Part shown: piece after piece, positions 1 to 13,900 of the stretch
Position numbering within the stretch: the first letter of the stretch is position 1
Layout: each line of letters begins with the position of its first letter
Source: Pholis gunnellus
Taxonomy: Eukaryota; Chordata; Actinopteri; Perciformes; Pholidae
NCBI GenBank assembly: GCA_910591455.2
Contig: OU342820.1
Location: 3,076,441-3,140,440 of the forward strand
Direction of reading: 5' to 3'
Length of the DNA stretch: 64,000 nucleotides
Translations under genes and position numbers: made by a program
Notes under the pieces: generated by a model
What the model was told of the DNA's origin: nothing
What the model saw: only the letters and a program-made list of their open reading frames with translations
Databases searched by the model: none

Positions 1-1061
1 AACAAAGCATGATAAATCAATCCAGCAACACTGCGGTGCTAAAACACGTATTCCACCGCACACTGAAGAGCACGAGCCATTCAAATATTATTCACATCAG
101 AGGGAACAATATTAACCATGTCATAAAAACGACATCATAGACAAATTAACACAGTAGCAACGCTACTGCAGATGTAAAAACAAAGCAGTTCACTTACCAA
201 AGCTACTGTTCACTTAAATTCCATCCTCCTTTCTTTGATTACAAAGAGTTCAATGACACGGTTGTACAGAACATCGGTGCGGTTCAGTTCCAGCCAGACG
301 TCCTCCTGTGAACGTGTTCGTTGAGTTGTAGATCCACTCGGGTCTCTCCAAAAGTTTTCAAAAGCACCGGAGCTTGTAAGTGTCCTGTCGTGCTATGGTG
401 TCGTGTTGCTGCCTTGGTTAGCCAACTCAGGTTAGCGTAGCTCCAAACACCAAGACGCTCAGTCGCAAATAAAACGCATTCTTAGCCATAAAATGTGCAA
501 CGCTTCTCTGACGCTGTCAGCCAGAAATACCGTCCGTAGTTGCTGGACTGAAAGTGGCGCACAAATCCTTTTCCTGGCTGGGTCAGGGCTGATGTCCAGT
601 TTTTCTGGAAATGTCCTTCTCGAGAAATCCGTTTCTCCTCTTTCAGCCATTGAATGTTAAAAAAACAAAGTTACACCAAGCGAAACGCTAAAAATGTCAT
701 GTCAATGTCATAACTTCTTACATGTCTTTCAACTTGAACTCTTACTACTAACTACTAAGTTCTGCTAGCTAGCTTCAGCTTCAAAACAGTCACGCTAGCC
801 CACTGACCAATCACGGCGCACATTAATGCTGAGCCGCACATTAATGCTGACGTACTTGTAGGCCACCTAGAAGCTCTGAGCACGTCAACGATGACGCCCA
901 ACATGTCAAACTAAAGATCTGATTGGTTGAAGACTATGACAATCAACAATATCGTCCCCATATACTTTAATCTGCAAAGGCTATCCAGCAGGCCTCGGGC
1001 CTCTCTTCTTACATAGAGACATAGGGGTGAAATCTGATTGGATAAAGCTCTACTTAAAACA
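1..1061 (-). mobile_element. hAT transposon remnant (TTF/ZMYM-type transposase family), left part off the edge
   Basis: The minus strand carries an internal part of the same element seen at 12212 and 58524. Shared blocks include the AGAGCTTTTATCCAATCAGA region (about 1040-1060 here), the stretch just before the transposase start, and a shared stretch near 190-240. At 650-459 it reads the start of a transposase beginning MAERGETDF with SRRTF.EKLDI. This is the N-terminus I know from fish TTF-domain, ZMYM1-like hAT transposases. Internal deletions and frameshifts make it dead. The terminal CAGTGG repeat is missing at the right break near 1061, and the other end lies beyond base 1. It sits in the same orientation as prr12, inside that gene's first intron. 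The family assignment rests on remembered protein similarity. Confidence 0.7.
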
Positions 1062-3420
1062 AGATGTTTTTTTGCGAGAGCAATAAATCAGTGGACTGCC
1101 GAGTGTTTGAATGTCGTCTCTCTGCTCTCACCCACACAAACGATGTGTGCATGCAACGCCCTGCCCTCGAAGAAGAGGAGAGAAACCAGCGCAGCAGTAA
1201 AGACTCCCGCGGTAACCCCATCCCTATACCCATCTCTGTCTCTGATGAGTGGGAGATCATTCCATAAGCCTGCCAATATGGAGCAATGACTTCTTTAGTG
1301 TGCAAATTCACCCTTGGGACTCAGCATGACATAACACTTGTTCTGGTGATGATACTGTCGATGTATCATTGTATATGGCACATCGTCCACTATTCTTGGA
1401 TTTGCAATCTGTGCTTGACACCACATAGTATGGACTTTTCCCAGATAGTAAAGATTATTTATTGGCAACCAGACAATTTCTCACAGATTCCAACTCGCAA
1501 GTGTATCCTGGATGACACTCAGATCTCTACCTGACACAAGTAAGGCTGAATAGTACTTTACGGCACCTACCATGTCATTACATAAAGGATGGAAGGATAG
1601 ACGCGGTATCCCACAAGTTAACACTATAGTTTCGATGCCACATCTCCTAAATAGCAAAACAGTCACATATGATTTAAACCATCCAACTTAAACTTCAGTC
1701 AATCCTAAGCATTATAGCTTCATAAGTAGATGCCATGCAGAAGGCAGAAGGGATGCAAGTTATGGTGGACGAAGATAAAATAAAGCAGAAGTAGTAGTTT
1801 CAAATGGGACTGAACGGGGGTGTAAAAACTGATGCATGATAATTCTCATGTATGCTTTGAGCAAGTGTCTTGGTTTAGGTCTTTCATCTCTTTCATATAT
1901 GCTTAGTTATTTATTGCTGATCAATTCACACTTGTAGTTCAGATGCGACGTACTTTTGTACAACTGTTTCACATTTTGACAGAATTGATTCAATCTAATC
2001 ATATTGTGGTCAGAATAGCATTCTATGATGCATCCAATAGTTGCCGTAATAATTGATGCTGAATCAAAGCACTCTGAAATTGAACCATTACACCACTACC
2101 CCTTTCAATATTTGGAGGCTTACATAAATGTCTTACCCATGTGGTGGTGAGCTATTGTTTTGGGTTACATGACACCATTTTGAAACAGCTGTGAATAAAG
2201 AAAGTATCGTTTATCCACACAACTCTTATCGATAATCCTTATTGGTTCAGTTCTTCATCGATATTGTTATTGGTTCTCTTTCATTACTAAATGCTTTTTA
2301 ATATATTATTTAAAAGAGAATAAATTCCGAACAGGATTAGACTGTTTATATATTTTACATATAACTAAAGTTGAGCAGCCACAGTATGTTTACGACAGCA
2401 AAGTCACCATATAAACTATAATATTATCACACTAGAAACAATCTAACATTTTAATAAGATAAATGAGTCCTGAGTGACGTTTAGAGAGAATGAAGAACAG
2501 ATATCAGTCATTCCTCCGGTCCTCTGTCCTCCTCCCTCTGCTGATGTGATTCACTGCCTGCAGGTACCGCTGGCAGAGGGAGGAGGGCTGCTCTGTCGTC
2601 AACTCAAGAAATACAGAATGTATTCTCAGAAAGACACCTGTGGTAATGTAATATGTTGAGGTTTGGTTAAAACTCTCATGTGACATTTTAATGGAACTTT
2701 TCATTGTCATTAGAAATCTTTCTGTTATGATGTCAAAATAATGTGTTTTGCTTGTTTTAACTTGAGAGTTAATAGCAATCTCTATTTTTAGCACATCAAA
2801 CATAAAAAGACACTTAAAAAATGCTGAATCTTCAAGTATCACAAATCCCCATTAAAAGTCGAATAAAATCAGATCGTATGCTTTTCTGCTTCATGAGAAT
2901 GACCCTGCGGCCGTGTACTCGCATTGATTAGAAAATGATTAACACAGTTTTAAGATGCATGTCATTTGTCAGAGCATTGAGTGTATTTTATATTTATATT
3001 CAGCACCTATCAACTTGGCTTTAAGTAACATCTTACTGTAGTAAAATGAAGGGGACATTTTCTGTCATATTTTTCATTTAACCTTTACTGAGCTGGGGTT
3101 CTTTCCTTTAGTTCCTCTATTACACGAAGAAGTAAAGAACTGCTTTATTTGCTTGTTTTCACCTATATTGTATTATGATTCAGCAAATAAATCAGCAAAT
3201 TGTGTGCATCAAAAACTGTGTCTATTATGTCAAAAGGTAAAAGAATGTCACCATGATTCAGTGTCCCTGAACTCTGACCATTCCAGAATAGATGTCCCAT
3301 CACAGACGTTTACAGTCTCTCAAATCACATGAAGACAATAAGATTATACGAGTCTCTTATCTCTCTGAAGATGTCTTGTATCAGGTCTAATCTTCAAGTT
3401 ATTCACAAAGGAGTTTCCAT

Positions 3421-4119
3421 TAGGGATGCTAATTTTAGATTTGTTTCTGATCGATAAACCGATCATTAACCGTTAACCGACAAGACTAGTGCTTTGCATG
3501 CGGGGGTGCAGCGGTTGAGGGCCTGACAAGCCGCCCATCTGCAACAATAATCTGATGCACGAACAGATTACATGCACCATTTACTGACAGTGTGTGCACT
3601 AAACAGGCACCTGTCCGTAGTTCACCCGTCTGGTGAGTTAGCAGCCATGCTGTTGCATGCATGCAAGTCTCCACCGCATCCATTAATACAGCGTTAGCTG
3701 CGAGGTTGTCACGCTATGTGTCTGCCTGTGTGCTGCAGGCCTGAGTAACGTTAGCTAGTGTCTGCTGGGGAAACACATTGAGTATGAACTTCACAGTATA
3801 ACATTGCAGCTGTGACCGGAGCAGTGCAGTGTGTCTGCACTGTATTAGTATGTGCATGATGCTACCACTCCTCAAGAGCCAAGCTCAGGCCCCGTGTGCT
3901 ACTGGTCAGCCACCTGCTGATTAGAGTAAAGGGGTTAGCTTAGCAGCAGCAAGGTTAGACACGACTCAGACTCAGGCGCATTTAAGGTGGGCTGACCTTT
4001 ACGGTGGAACAGCTATTCTATTAGTTTTGCTCCGCATTTTTTTTAAATATTTTTTTTAACTTTTAACTTTAACGGGTCAAAATAATAATTGGTTAAGCGA
4101 TTCATTATTAACATCCCTA
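3421..4119. mobile_element. Non-autonomous hAT-like element (about 0.7 kb)
   Basis: The left end begins TAGGGATGCTAAT and the right end is its inverted copy, ATTAACATCCCTA, with one mismatch over 13 bases. Ends starting TAGGG fit hAT-type terminal inverted repeats. The 8-bp flanks (GTTTCCAT and GTTGCTTT) match at only 5 of 8 positions, so a target duplication is uncertain. The interior has no transposase ORF. It is probably an old miniature element in prr12 intron 1. Confidence 0.55.
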
Positions 4120-7082
4120 GTTGCTTTCGCAATTTGCACTCCTGATTGTATGTGAATCCTACTAAACCTACAGTTCAAATAAATTGCTATTGAATACATT
4201 TAAATTTAATGCAAATTGCAATGCAATGCAAATTGTATACAAAAAGCTCTGGATGGGCCATTATCGTGCACTTGTAAATGTACCGATAGGACTAACTGAA
4301 TGAAACCGTTTTAATCAAATAGGCATGTTCTTGTCTGGGGCCCTATCTAGACCAGAGCCGGTATTGTTGGGAATTAAGACGCCCAAAAGAACCACAATCA
4401 CAAACAAAGTCTTCACACAACAGTCACAGCAGCGCCTTCATTTTGTTTCGGCTAGTTTTTTCCTAATCAGCTTCTCTTCCTGTGAATGTGAAAAGGAATT
4501 GGGGCAAACAAACTTAAATATGTAAAAGACATGCTGAATGAACTTATTCCATGGCCAATGCTAATTCCTCATTTTAATTTGCTGGCATGTTCTATTATGT
4601 TCTTGTAACATATGGTGTAGGCAGACAGCTTTCAGCCAGGTGTTAGTTCACCATTCTAACTTACAGGTTTCTACACACACATATTTATCCATACTACTGA
4701 GTTCACTTTTTCAAAACTCTTCTTTTTTTTTAAAAACACACGTAGCACAAAACAAAAAAAAGTACACGTAGCAAACAGCAACTTCACTTTGTCTGATGTT
4801 TGAAAGTTACTTTTATTTGGACAGTTTTTTAAATAATTGCTGGTGGTTGAGGCTGAGAAGGAAAAAAACTAATTCATTAGTTTTGTAGATGATGTGGTCA
4901 ATGAATGCATTTTTTTGTCCACAGTCAAGTCTGCACAGTTTGCTGCTGTGCTGACTGTGTGAAGAGTTCTAAAAGAAAAGTGAATTCAGAGAAATGCAAA
5001 GTACAAACAGCAAAAGCTCCAGTGCTTTCCTCTTGACACTTGTCCTTGGAGCCCTAAGGCCTCGCCAACTTAGCCGTAACATCTCTAAAGTTCTCTCTTT
5101 TCCTCCAAATAGCTCATGTGACTTGAGAAGGATCACAAGTAAGAATCTACATTTCATGAAAAACAACATATATTATCTGTTACAAATTCATGCTACAATT
5201 CTGATATTTTGACATAAATGGATGCATGAAAGTAACATTCTACTGTTAAAGCCTGCCCATTTTCATCTATTCTACTTAATAGGCAAAGAGTATGCAGTTG
5301 TCACACTTTAATGTTTGTACAATGTTAACTCACTCTATTAGTATGCCTGTCATTATTGGCTGCTGCGATGACCCAATTTATACAATACAAATCTTTATCT
5401 CAGTTCTGCTCTGGTTGTCCTGCTTCACAGAGGAGAGTGCCGTATGGTGCTCCCTAAGCAGGGTCATCTCTCTGTCTGTCTGTTATACTTACAGTAAAGG
5501 TCTCCCACTGTTCGTTTCTAAACCACTTAAGGCTTTTCTTATTCACTCAGTCACTTCATCGGCTCACTCCTGTGTTCTATCTCCTGCCTGCTTCCTCCAT
5601 CACATCTCTGCTGTCAGCATGTATGTCATCTCCTGTATGTTAACTGTTCCATCCTCTTTTCCAGGCAGAGGCAACAGGAAATGGCTCACAGCCTATGCTG
5701 CAGGGTGAGGCATGTGCTACTAAAGCAGGAATAGGGTTAGCATTTCAGCCTTATGGAGATTTATTATCATCATTTTACCTTCATTCTGATTTCATTTGAC
5801 ATGTTTTAAATAACACAATAGATCGGAAGGATTTCTGCCAGACAATGACAATGAGGTTCCGGAGATGGAACCCTATGCGGTCTGACGGAAGACTGATGTG
5901 GTTGTCAAGGCGACCGCTAACATGGAGCAAAGCTAAGAGGAGCTAGCTAGCGTTAGCATGGCTCGATGCCGCACTTCATTCCAACACACTAGACGTGTCA
6001 GGAAACCCCACTTCATCTGTCACGTATTGACAGCGGCAGCTTAAACACACCAGACGGCCATGATTGTGGACTTTGTTGGCATTTAAGACCGCGTTACGTG
6101 GCCTGACTTTGAGGATAACTAGCCTGTTTGCTAACGTTTATCACCAGTTTGATATGAATACAAGGAAAGTGATGCGTTCACGGTCAGATACTGGTTAATG
6201 TAACGTGCAGCCTGGTAACCTGAAAGCTAACGTTACCAAGTATTAGTAATGAACATAGTAATGGCTAATGTTAACTTCATCACTGAGCCGCGTGACGGTG
6301 ACAGTCAGGGCACGTTTGTCAGTCACGTGACATGATTGTAAAGTCGTGTTTACTAATAAGAGAGAATGTCACCAACAAGTTCATTCGTAGCTTAAGCCAT
6401 ATTTCAAACATGTTATGAATACATTCATACAGCTACTGTTACCATAACCAGCTAGGTTAGTAGTTTTGTTTTAGTTTGACCTTATTGAAATGATGCTTTC
6501 ATATCAAATCAATAGATACATCAGATCACTGTATCTGGCACATTATTTCAGGTTGTCTCTGTATTTGACGGAATGCATTAATGCGGTGTGTTTGATTCGC
6601 TGGACGGCAGGCTGTAGCTGTAAGCATCGGACTGCTTTGATAAGTAGCCAATTAGTGCTGCTGTGGTCTGCCAATCAAGCCAACCTGCGAGTGTCCCTGA
6701 CATGCATTTGTCAAGTCAGAAGCAGGACAAAGCTGCAGCCGAGACAATGCCGTGCTGGAACCAAGATGTGATCTTTCTTTTTTTTAAATAACAGACTCGA
6801 TCTGCTTCCAGCAACCCATCCCCCTCCGTTTCTCCCCTCTCCTCTGTCTCCGTATCACTATTAACCTTCCATCGCATTCCATGCGTTTTGGAGACAGCCC
6901 CCTGTACCCCTCCCCTCCCCCCAAATGACAATCCGGCTGGCTCTACCTGAGGCTGGTGACCGTGTAGCGGCACCGTGCAGCCCGGCTGCAGGGCAGCGCT
7001 GTGGCATTGTTAGAGCCAGTCCAGCACCCTGGTGCAGCCGGAGCAGCGTGTGGGTGCCCATGCTTTGGCCACCGGAGCTTAC

Positions 7083-7165
7083 CTTGCTTTGGCCGATCTG
7101 TCGTAACTCCATCCCGCCCCGGCCCCTAGATCCCCGAAGCCTGCAGCGGGATAATTCCTCTCCAT
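7083..7165 (-). CDS. prr12: prr12 first coding exon (proline-rich protein 12), partial gene
   Basis: The exon encodes 27 residues beginning MERNYPAAGFGD and continuing through GAGAGWSYDRSAKA, then two bases of the next codon before a GTAAGC donor at 7082. This closely matches the vertebrate PRR12 N-terminus (human starts MDRNYPSAGFGD and has GAGAGWSYERSAKAS). The split codon AG|N fits the conserved Ser. PRR12 is a large nuclear, proline-rich protein with AT-hook-like motifs, linked to chromatin and neurodevelopment. The remaining exons must lie left of base 1. The gene is head-to-tail with prrg2, whose poly(A) signal lies only about 750 bp upstream, the same order as in human. The start is the only ATG that gives the conserved sequence. 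Confidence 0.88.
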
Positions 7166-7560
7166 GAAAGAAAGGACTGGATGAAGATGGACAGATAGTG
7201 AGGGGGAGGGGAGGGAGGAATGTCTTCTCTGTTCTGCGCTCGCCTCTGTTTATTTCTCCGCTTGACGAGCCTGTAGACTGGGAGGAATGGAGGGAGGAGG
7301 AGAAGGGGCGAGAGCGCGGGGGGGGGGGGGCACAGCAGCCAGGAGCACCTCCTCCTCCTCCCTCCTCTCCTCTTCATGTATTTCACTGTCTATTGTCTCC
7401 TGTGTGGAGCTGACGGGCCGTAGAACAGATGCTCCGCGTTCTTCAGCAGCAGCTTTAATGAGCGGGCTTCAGTCTCACGGCTCTGCTGCGCTGCTGCTCA
7501 CACACTAAACACACTTTCGCTCATTTTGTTCGCAAGACGCCATTTTTAACGGGAATGACT
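7166..7560 (-). promoter_or_regulatory. Putative prr12 promoter / 5' UTR, CpG-rich
   Basis: Upstream of the prr12 ATG on the minus strand the DNA becomes GC- and CpG-rich (GGGCGAGAGCGCGG, GACGGGCC, TCTCACGGCTCTGCTGCG), unlike the AT-rich flanks. It includes a run of G around 7319-7330 and a CTCCTCCTCC tract. No TATA box or exact start site could be assigned. Confidence 0.4.
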
Positions 7561-7591
7561 GGGCAGGCGTTCATCCTCTCCTTCGCTCCCT

Positions 7592-7600
7592 CGCTCTCTC

Positions 7601-7654
<54 letters not shown>

Positions 7655-7664
7655 GCACGCGCAC
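7592..7664. repeat. Compound (CT)n(CA)n microsatellite
   Basis: CT dinucleotides run into CA dinucleotides and then CGCACGCGCAC. It lies in the short spacer between the prrg2 3' end and the prr12 promoter. Confidence 0.9.
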
Positions 7665-7915
7665 AATTTGTCATGCACAGCAGCGCAGTGTGCTGTAGCA
7701 TTGTGAAAGATTTAGTCTGGAGAAAGAGCTCAGCTTCTGTTGCCAGCTTCTTGTTCTCGAATCAACTGCTGTGATAAACAACAAACAAGTTGCAACATGT
7801 AAAGGATGGTGAGCTGACATATTCCTCACTTCAAGTGCGCACACACACACACAAACACACGGCTTGACATGTTACAACGGATGCACAAAAAAAGACTGGA
7901 GGCATGTGTTTGTAA

Positions 7916-10900
7916 TTTATTAAATTAAACATGTTTTGTTGAAGATTCTATAGTGTCCATGAATAGATTGTCTTTTGCTCAAAAGTACCTAACAAAACAA
8001 CACAGTTTAATGTCGCTACAGTGCAACGACAAAAAATGAACCACACCCTCAGCTGTACCGCTTTAAAGCATCACATGCTTAGTGGACAGACTACTGGCCA
8101 GCCATTATGCAGATCATGCTGTCAGTAGACTCCATTCTAAGATTGAGTCTTAACTTCACTTATAAATACCGTAAAAAAAACACAGGCTATCTTCAAAAGT
8201 TCATTCAAACCACCAGTGCCCATCAGCTATAATGAGGAGGCTCTGCCAGCCCTCTCATGCCTCGTCTCCGGGATCAGCAGGCTCTGATGGCGCCCCCCTG
8301 TGGTCAAAGAGAGGAAACACCTCTGTGAGCGTTACTATACACAGCAGCACGGCCCGTGTCCAACATAGAAAGCTTCACAAAGACAGGGCTGCAGCATACT
8401 TTGAGCTGAACACAAAGAAGGAGTGTAATAACAGAGAACGAGACTTTGATCAAATACACGTAAATGAGACAGACGATGGTGCAGCTGCTTCTGTTCTGTG
8501 CTTATTTTGTGTTCAAATTGTTTTTTAAATGAACAAGAAAGCCGATCAAAACTACTGATGGTTTTCATCAAACAGATATATGTTTTTGTTTATTTTGTCA
8601 GTTTACAGGTTTCTACTCAAGGCAGCAGGAATGCATTTCATAAACATCAACTAATAAAACATTTTTTGGATGGATATATTGTAACCGCAACACAAAATAA
8701 ATTTGAAAGACAACAGACTTTATAGTGCTGGTGAGATGTGGTGTATATATATATATATATATATATATATCATTTTTTAATTTATAGTTATTGTTAGAGT
8801 TTTCTTCATCATGGGATTGGAAGTGATAACCTCCTAACGTACTGTTTAAGAATCAGTGTTTTACCGTTGTTCACTGAGCTGAATACACGTTTACATTGGT
8901 ATAGAAGTTGTAAATGTTGTTTTGATGTTTTCTCTGCTTTTTATTTCTGATGATGTAAGTGGTGTGGAGGAATGGAGTGGAACACTGTTGAATCTCCCGG
9001 TGCTTCTTTTGAATTGAAATACATTTTATTACATTTAGGACACCTGGGAAAACTGCGCCATGAAAAGTATTTCTTTATTCAAATTAGTAATAAAATGCAT
9101 ATTTTAATATGCTGTACCTTTTGCAAGTAATGTCGATTTGTCATCTGCAATTTTCTTAGGTTCACTTGTATCCCCGTCTTTTTGTAGGTTTCGGGCTGGA
9201 TCTTAGACACTGACCTGGATCCATGTGAGGAGCAAACTGGAGCATCCACTTACCCTGAATAAGGTGGTGGTGGGGCATCGTGTTGCCCACTGTGGTGCAG
9301 AGCCTCATTGTAGCTGGGTAGAGCTGGAGGGATGAGGAGCCCAGCCAGGGGCACCGACTCTGGGGCTGGACGCCCATCTGCTGCCATCCTCACCGGAACG
9401 CTGGACCGGCACACAGAAACAAAACTCAGTAGAATTCAACAAAGCGGTGAAAGTACTGTGTAGCTAATCAGGTCTAAATCAGACATGAACGTGCTCCGTA
9501 AAATCGAGTTAATAGGTTTGATTTCCTGTTGTTGGATTGTGGAAATGTTCACCAGATGGTGGTGCTAGAGAGAAGGTTGTGGTTGAACATCAGGATTCCT
9601 GACCAACACCGGCTATTATTACAATGCTGTCGTCCAGATCGTTACTTTATGAGTTTTCATTCAAATTGTTTCAAGGGTTCTATTGTGATATGAAAGTGTC
9701 ATTGATAATATTGTGTGTTTCTCTACAGAGTTAGAGGATTTCTTCAAGGCACAATAAAGAAATTAAATATTGAATACATTCAAGGATGTATGACTACAGA
9801 ATAGGTTGCATAGCTAATTACATGAGTATAGAATACAATACAATAGAAGAACATGATTTCTGTGACTCCAGTTGAACCAACAAAGTCTCATATGTAAAAA
9901 TTATTATTTAAGAGACTTTTTTTATTTCGTAATTAATGTTGATCATCCTCACAAGGACCATTCCCTTTGCTGTGAAACGTCCGGCACATCGTAGCGGCTT
10001 CTTGTGTCGACAATTGAGATGAAGAGTTTAGGGACTTTGAATTTGGGCTGGTTCCTGTAAGTCTGGTCATTTTCTTCTAGAAAGAGCTGCTTACTGGGAA
10101 TTGTGGTAGACAGAAGTCCAGGGGGGGGGGGGGGGGGGGGGGGGGGTCACTGAAGCCCTTCGACATCATTATTTGAGGACCATGAATGTCCATACTAGTT
10201 TAATGACCAGCTGTGATCAAATGTTGTGGTCTGAGCTAGTGTCTTGATATATCAGTATTGATATTGATTGATAAGAGTGATATTTACAAAATTAAACAAT
10301 GTAATGTTAATAACACACACATGATAATATTGTGTAAATCCAGCTCATTTCAAATCATTTTAAATACAGTCTACAGCTATGGTGACAGACCCTAGCTCCT
10401 CCTAAATACACTCGTATTTTGGGGTTAATGAAGAACAAGCTAAAAATTAATTTGACTGATCGTTAATGTTTTCAGATATTCTATAGATGTCTTGATAATA
10501 TCATTCCATGGAATTGTTTTGGCCACAATAATTGTGTAGTGACAATCTGATATGGGACCTTGTCTGAGTTTAAGTGCTGGATGTTGTCCACATCCCAACG
10601 TTAGCAGCGTTTCTTCATAAGTGTTCCCATCAGAGTGAACTTACTGGGCCGACCTCTGTCCACCTTTGTTCTTGTTTTTGTAGCAGTAGATTCCCAGCAC
10701 AGTGGCAATAACAGCACACACTAGGACAGCCACGATCCCTGCCCCCAGCCCTGCCGCATCCACTTTGGGAGCATACGCTTCAAAGACAAACAGAAACAAC
10801 ATCAAACTAATGCTTCTTATACAGTTCTCATAGCAGTCAGTCACTCATCACTACAGCAGTGACTTCAGTCATGACTGTCTTCTGCTTTTGTCATCACTGA

Positions 10901-13900
10901 TACAGTATAAACGTGTGACTGCAACAAAGTCCTTCCTTTGTGATGCTCCATGCAGTTTCTGAATAATACACCAGCTGCACTGTGAACTGTTGGTGCAATT
11001 TCTGTCCAGTTATAAACTAAAGTTTGCAGCAAAGAATGCACATGTTACAGGTGTATTCTGACTCCACCTTCACAGAGCATTTGATTATAAAGTACAGTCT
11101 ACTTTCAAAAGGACTGGAGACATTATAAATGACCAAAGATACAGACTGTTGTAGGATTCAGTAGCACCCTAAAAAAAAAAGTGGGCTTTTGGAGCACTAT
11201 AACAAGGAGTGTATCTTTAACCAAGTAGCTATACTGAATACAATATTAGCAATGCAGAAATTAAAATGATCACAATGTTAATTATAATACTCATATTTGT
11301 AATGTTGTGCATGTATTTTCAATGTGAAGACACCACATTCAGCTGGATGAGCCCAATACAACAGACTACAGCAGTGTATCATATTCATCTTTAAAAACAT
11401 TACCGTTAGTGAGGATATAGTTCTTCCAAAATATTTCCTGAAAATGGAAGCAAAAGAAGACTTAATAAACAAGTGGCAACCACAGGACATTTCAGCCAAT
11501 GTGAACATGCCTTAAGAGTGATTTCTAAATGATGTTTAGGTAAACATTCTGGGAGTTGTTTGTTGTATGATTAAATGGATACTACATATTTTCTCCACTC
11601 TAAAACTGCAAACATAACAATGCAGTGCTAATAACTTAAGCAGGCTGTAAACTCTTAGTGATGATGTCTGGTTTTGTTTTTTTTAAAACTCTTGTCACTG
11701 TTCTCACAGCTGTCACACAGAGGTTAACTCAAATGTCAGGTTTCTCCTGATCTGTCTAGGTCCATAGAGCTATAGGATTCTACATCCAAATGAGTGTACT
11801 GAGACAGTCACTACCAGCTGGTTGGTGTCGTCCTCGTACACCTCTCTGGCCTCCTCATAGCTGCACCTCTCTTCTATGCACTCCCTCTCCAGATCGTCAG
11901 ACACCACGACCTCAAAGTCCCAGTTGTTGTAGAGCAGCGAGCGGGACAGGAAGGAGGTCGCTGACTGCTGGTCCACCAGCACTGGACCTCCTGCAGGACG
12001 CAGGCAATGTGAACTCACAGAGCATACACTGAGTGACGGCAACAATCACACCTGATACAGAAATATTATGTTTGTGAAAAAACCTTTCCACTGTTTGTCT
12101 TTGTGTTGGCCCCCGTGGTCACACAATATGCGTAAACAAGTGACTTTAATGTACATGTCCTCATGTAAGCTAATGAGTTCACACAAATAATGGTTTATCT
12201 CTTAACTGTGATACAGTGGTGGGCCGTCAGGGCCTTCAAGGCTGGCCTAAACAGAATCACAAAGTTATAGCTACTTTATAATTTAATAATTTTTCATAAA
12301 TACACTACATGTATTCTAATTATTTTTCCCATTATCTTATTTTCTCATTGCACAGCTACTGTGTTCCTCAGTTGCTCTGCTTCCAGTGCAGCTTGTTTTA
12401 AGTAGAGCTTTTATCCAATCAGATTTCACCTCTGTGTCTCTAGGTAGAAGAGAGGCCCCAGGCCTGCAGACTCACAAGTGAATCCATGTGCAGTTTAAGT
12501 GAATGGGGACCATATTAGTGCTGGGCGGTATACCGGTTTTAATTTCCTGTATGATATGAATTTTTCACACATAAACAATTTGTAACACTAATAATTGTAA
12601 TACATTTAATAAAATTACACCACCGAACTGCATGCTGGGTACAGCTCGCTAGCTAGCTAGCCTGCTAGCGCAACAGTCTGCTAACAGCTGCGAGAGCCTC
12701 CGTCGCTACCGTAACGCTACATTAACGAACAGAACAGAGCGATACAGGATGAACAAAGACAGACCGGAGATGCACCGATAGTAAGGGTAACAGTAACGTT
12801 AGCGCGAGTGAAACAGTGAAGCCAAAGGGTCACACATCGCTTGAAGAGGCATTTGCTCGAGGCGCTGCATACGACAAGAAAAGCAAGTGGTGGAGCGACA
12901 TTACGAATGCAATAACGACCCATCTATGCAAGGACACGGTCCCACTACAGACAGTCGAGAAAGACGGGCTCAGAGCAATGATTAAAACACTGGATTCAAG
13001 GTATGTCTTACCGGGGAGAAAATACTTCAGCCAAACTGCTATCCCAACAATATACGAACAAACGAGCACACCCTATAGTAAGCAAAGCCTTTATACATGA
13101 TGACATTAAAATGTTTTTATATTCTATGTACTCCTGACAGTAGAGTAAGTCACTATAAACCTATATAAAAACACAATCACGGAAAAAAAAGTACCGTGAT
13201 ATACCGAGAAACCGGCAGAATCTTAAAAAATACCGTGATACACATTTTTGGTCATACCGCCCAGCACTAGACGATATTGTTGATTGTCATAGTCTTCAAC
13301 CAATCAGATCTTTAGTTTGACATGTTGGGCTTATTCTTTGACGTGTCAGAGCTGCTAGCTGGCCTACAACTACATCAGCATTACGTGCGGCTCAGTTTTA
13401 AGGAGCAGCTCTGCAGTGCTTGCGCTGTGATTGGTCAGTGGGCGAGCATGTGACTATCATGAAACGAAAGTTAACAGCAGAAGCTTAGTCGGAGTAGTGA
13501 GAGTTCAAATTGAAAGATATGGAAGAAATTATGACATTTTTTGCATTTTTCTTGGTGTAGATTATTTATTTTTTTACCTAGCTTTGTTTTTTTAACACTC
13601 AATGGCTGAAGAAGGAGGAGAAACAGATTTGTGAGTTGGGATTTAACCGTGGGATTAAACTCTTTGTCAACAAAGAAAGGAGGATGGAGTTTGTCTTTAA
13701 GTGATCAGCATTTGGTAAGTGAACTGCGTTTGTTTTTTTACATCTAAAATCTGAATGGCCCTCGAGTGTGTAGCAGAATGCGTGTTGCTGCTGTTGTTTT
13801 CCCGTTAAGCTAGTTAGCCTAGCCTCCCAGAACACTTGCGGAGCCCCAGCTGTTTTTTGTTCTGTTTTTTTTTGTTCTGGTTCAGAGGTCACACAGACCG

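Larger units (their letters stand above)
1..7082 (-). other. Intron 1 of prr12 (5' part), no supported exon
   Basis: Everything from the prr12 exon 1 donor (GTAAGC at 7082) to the left edge lacks the expected second coding exon, so intron 1 is longer than 7 kb. Apart from the hAT pieces at 1-1061 and 3421-4119, the sequence is AT-rich and shows no convincing gene. A few exon-like islands on the plus strand (2574-2641, 5665-5885) are discussed under rejected items. The part from 5880 to 7080 is richer in CpG, as expected next to a promoter. Confidence 0.7.

Noticed and set aside
2574..2641. Exon-like island on the plus strand (AG acceptor, open frame, GTAATG donor)
   Set aside because: It lies in prr12 intron 1, has no recognisable protein similarity and no consistent partner exons. 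Single matches to splice consensus are common by chance.
5665..5885. Two plus-strand pieces (5665-5705 and 5821-5885) that splice in frame and end ...NEVPEMEPYAV before a stop
   Set aside because: The join is neat, but I recognise no family and found no convincing upstream coding exons. It lies in an intron of an opposite-strand gene. Worth a transcript check, not enough for a feature.
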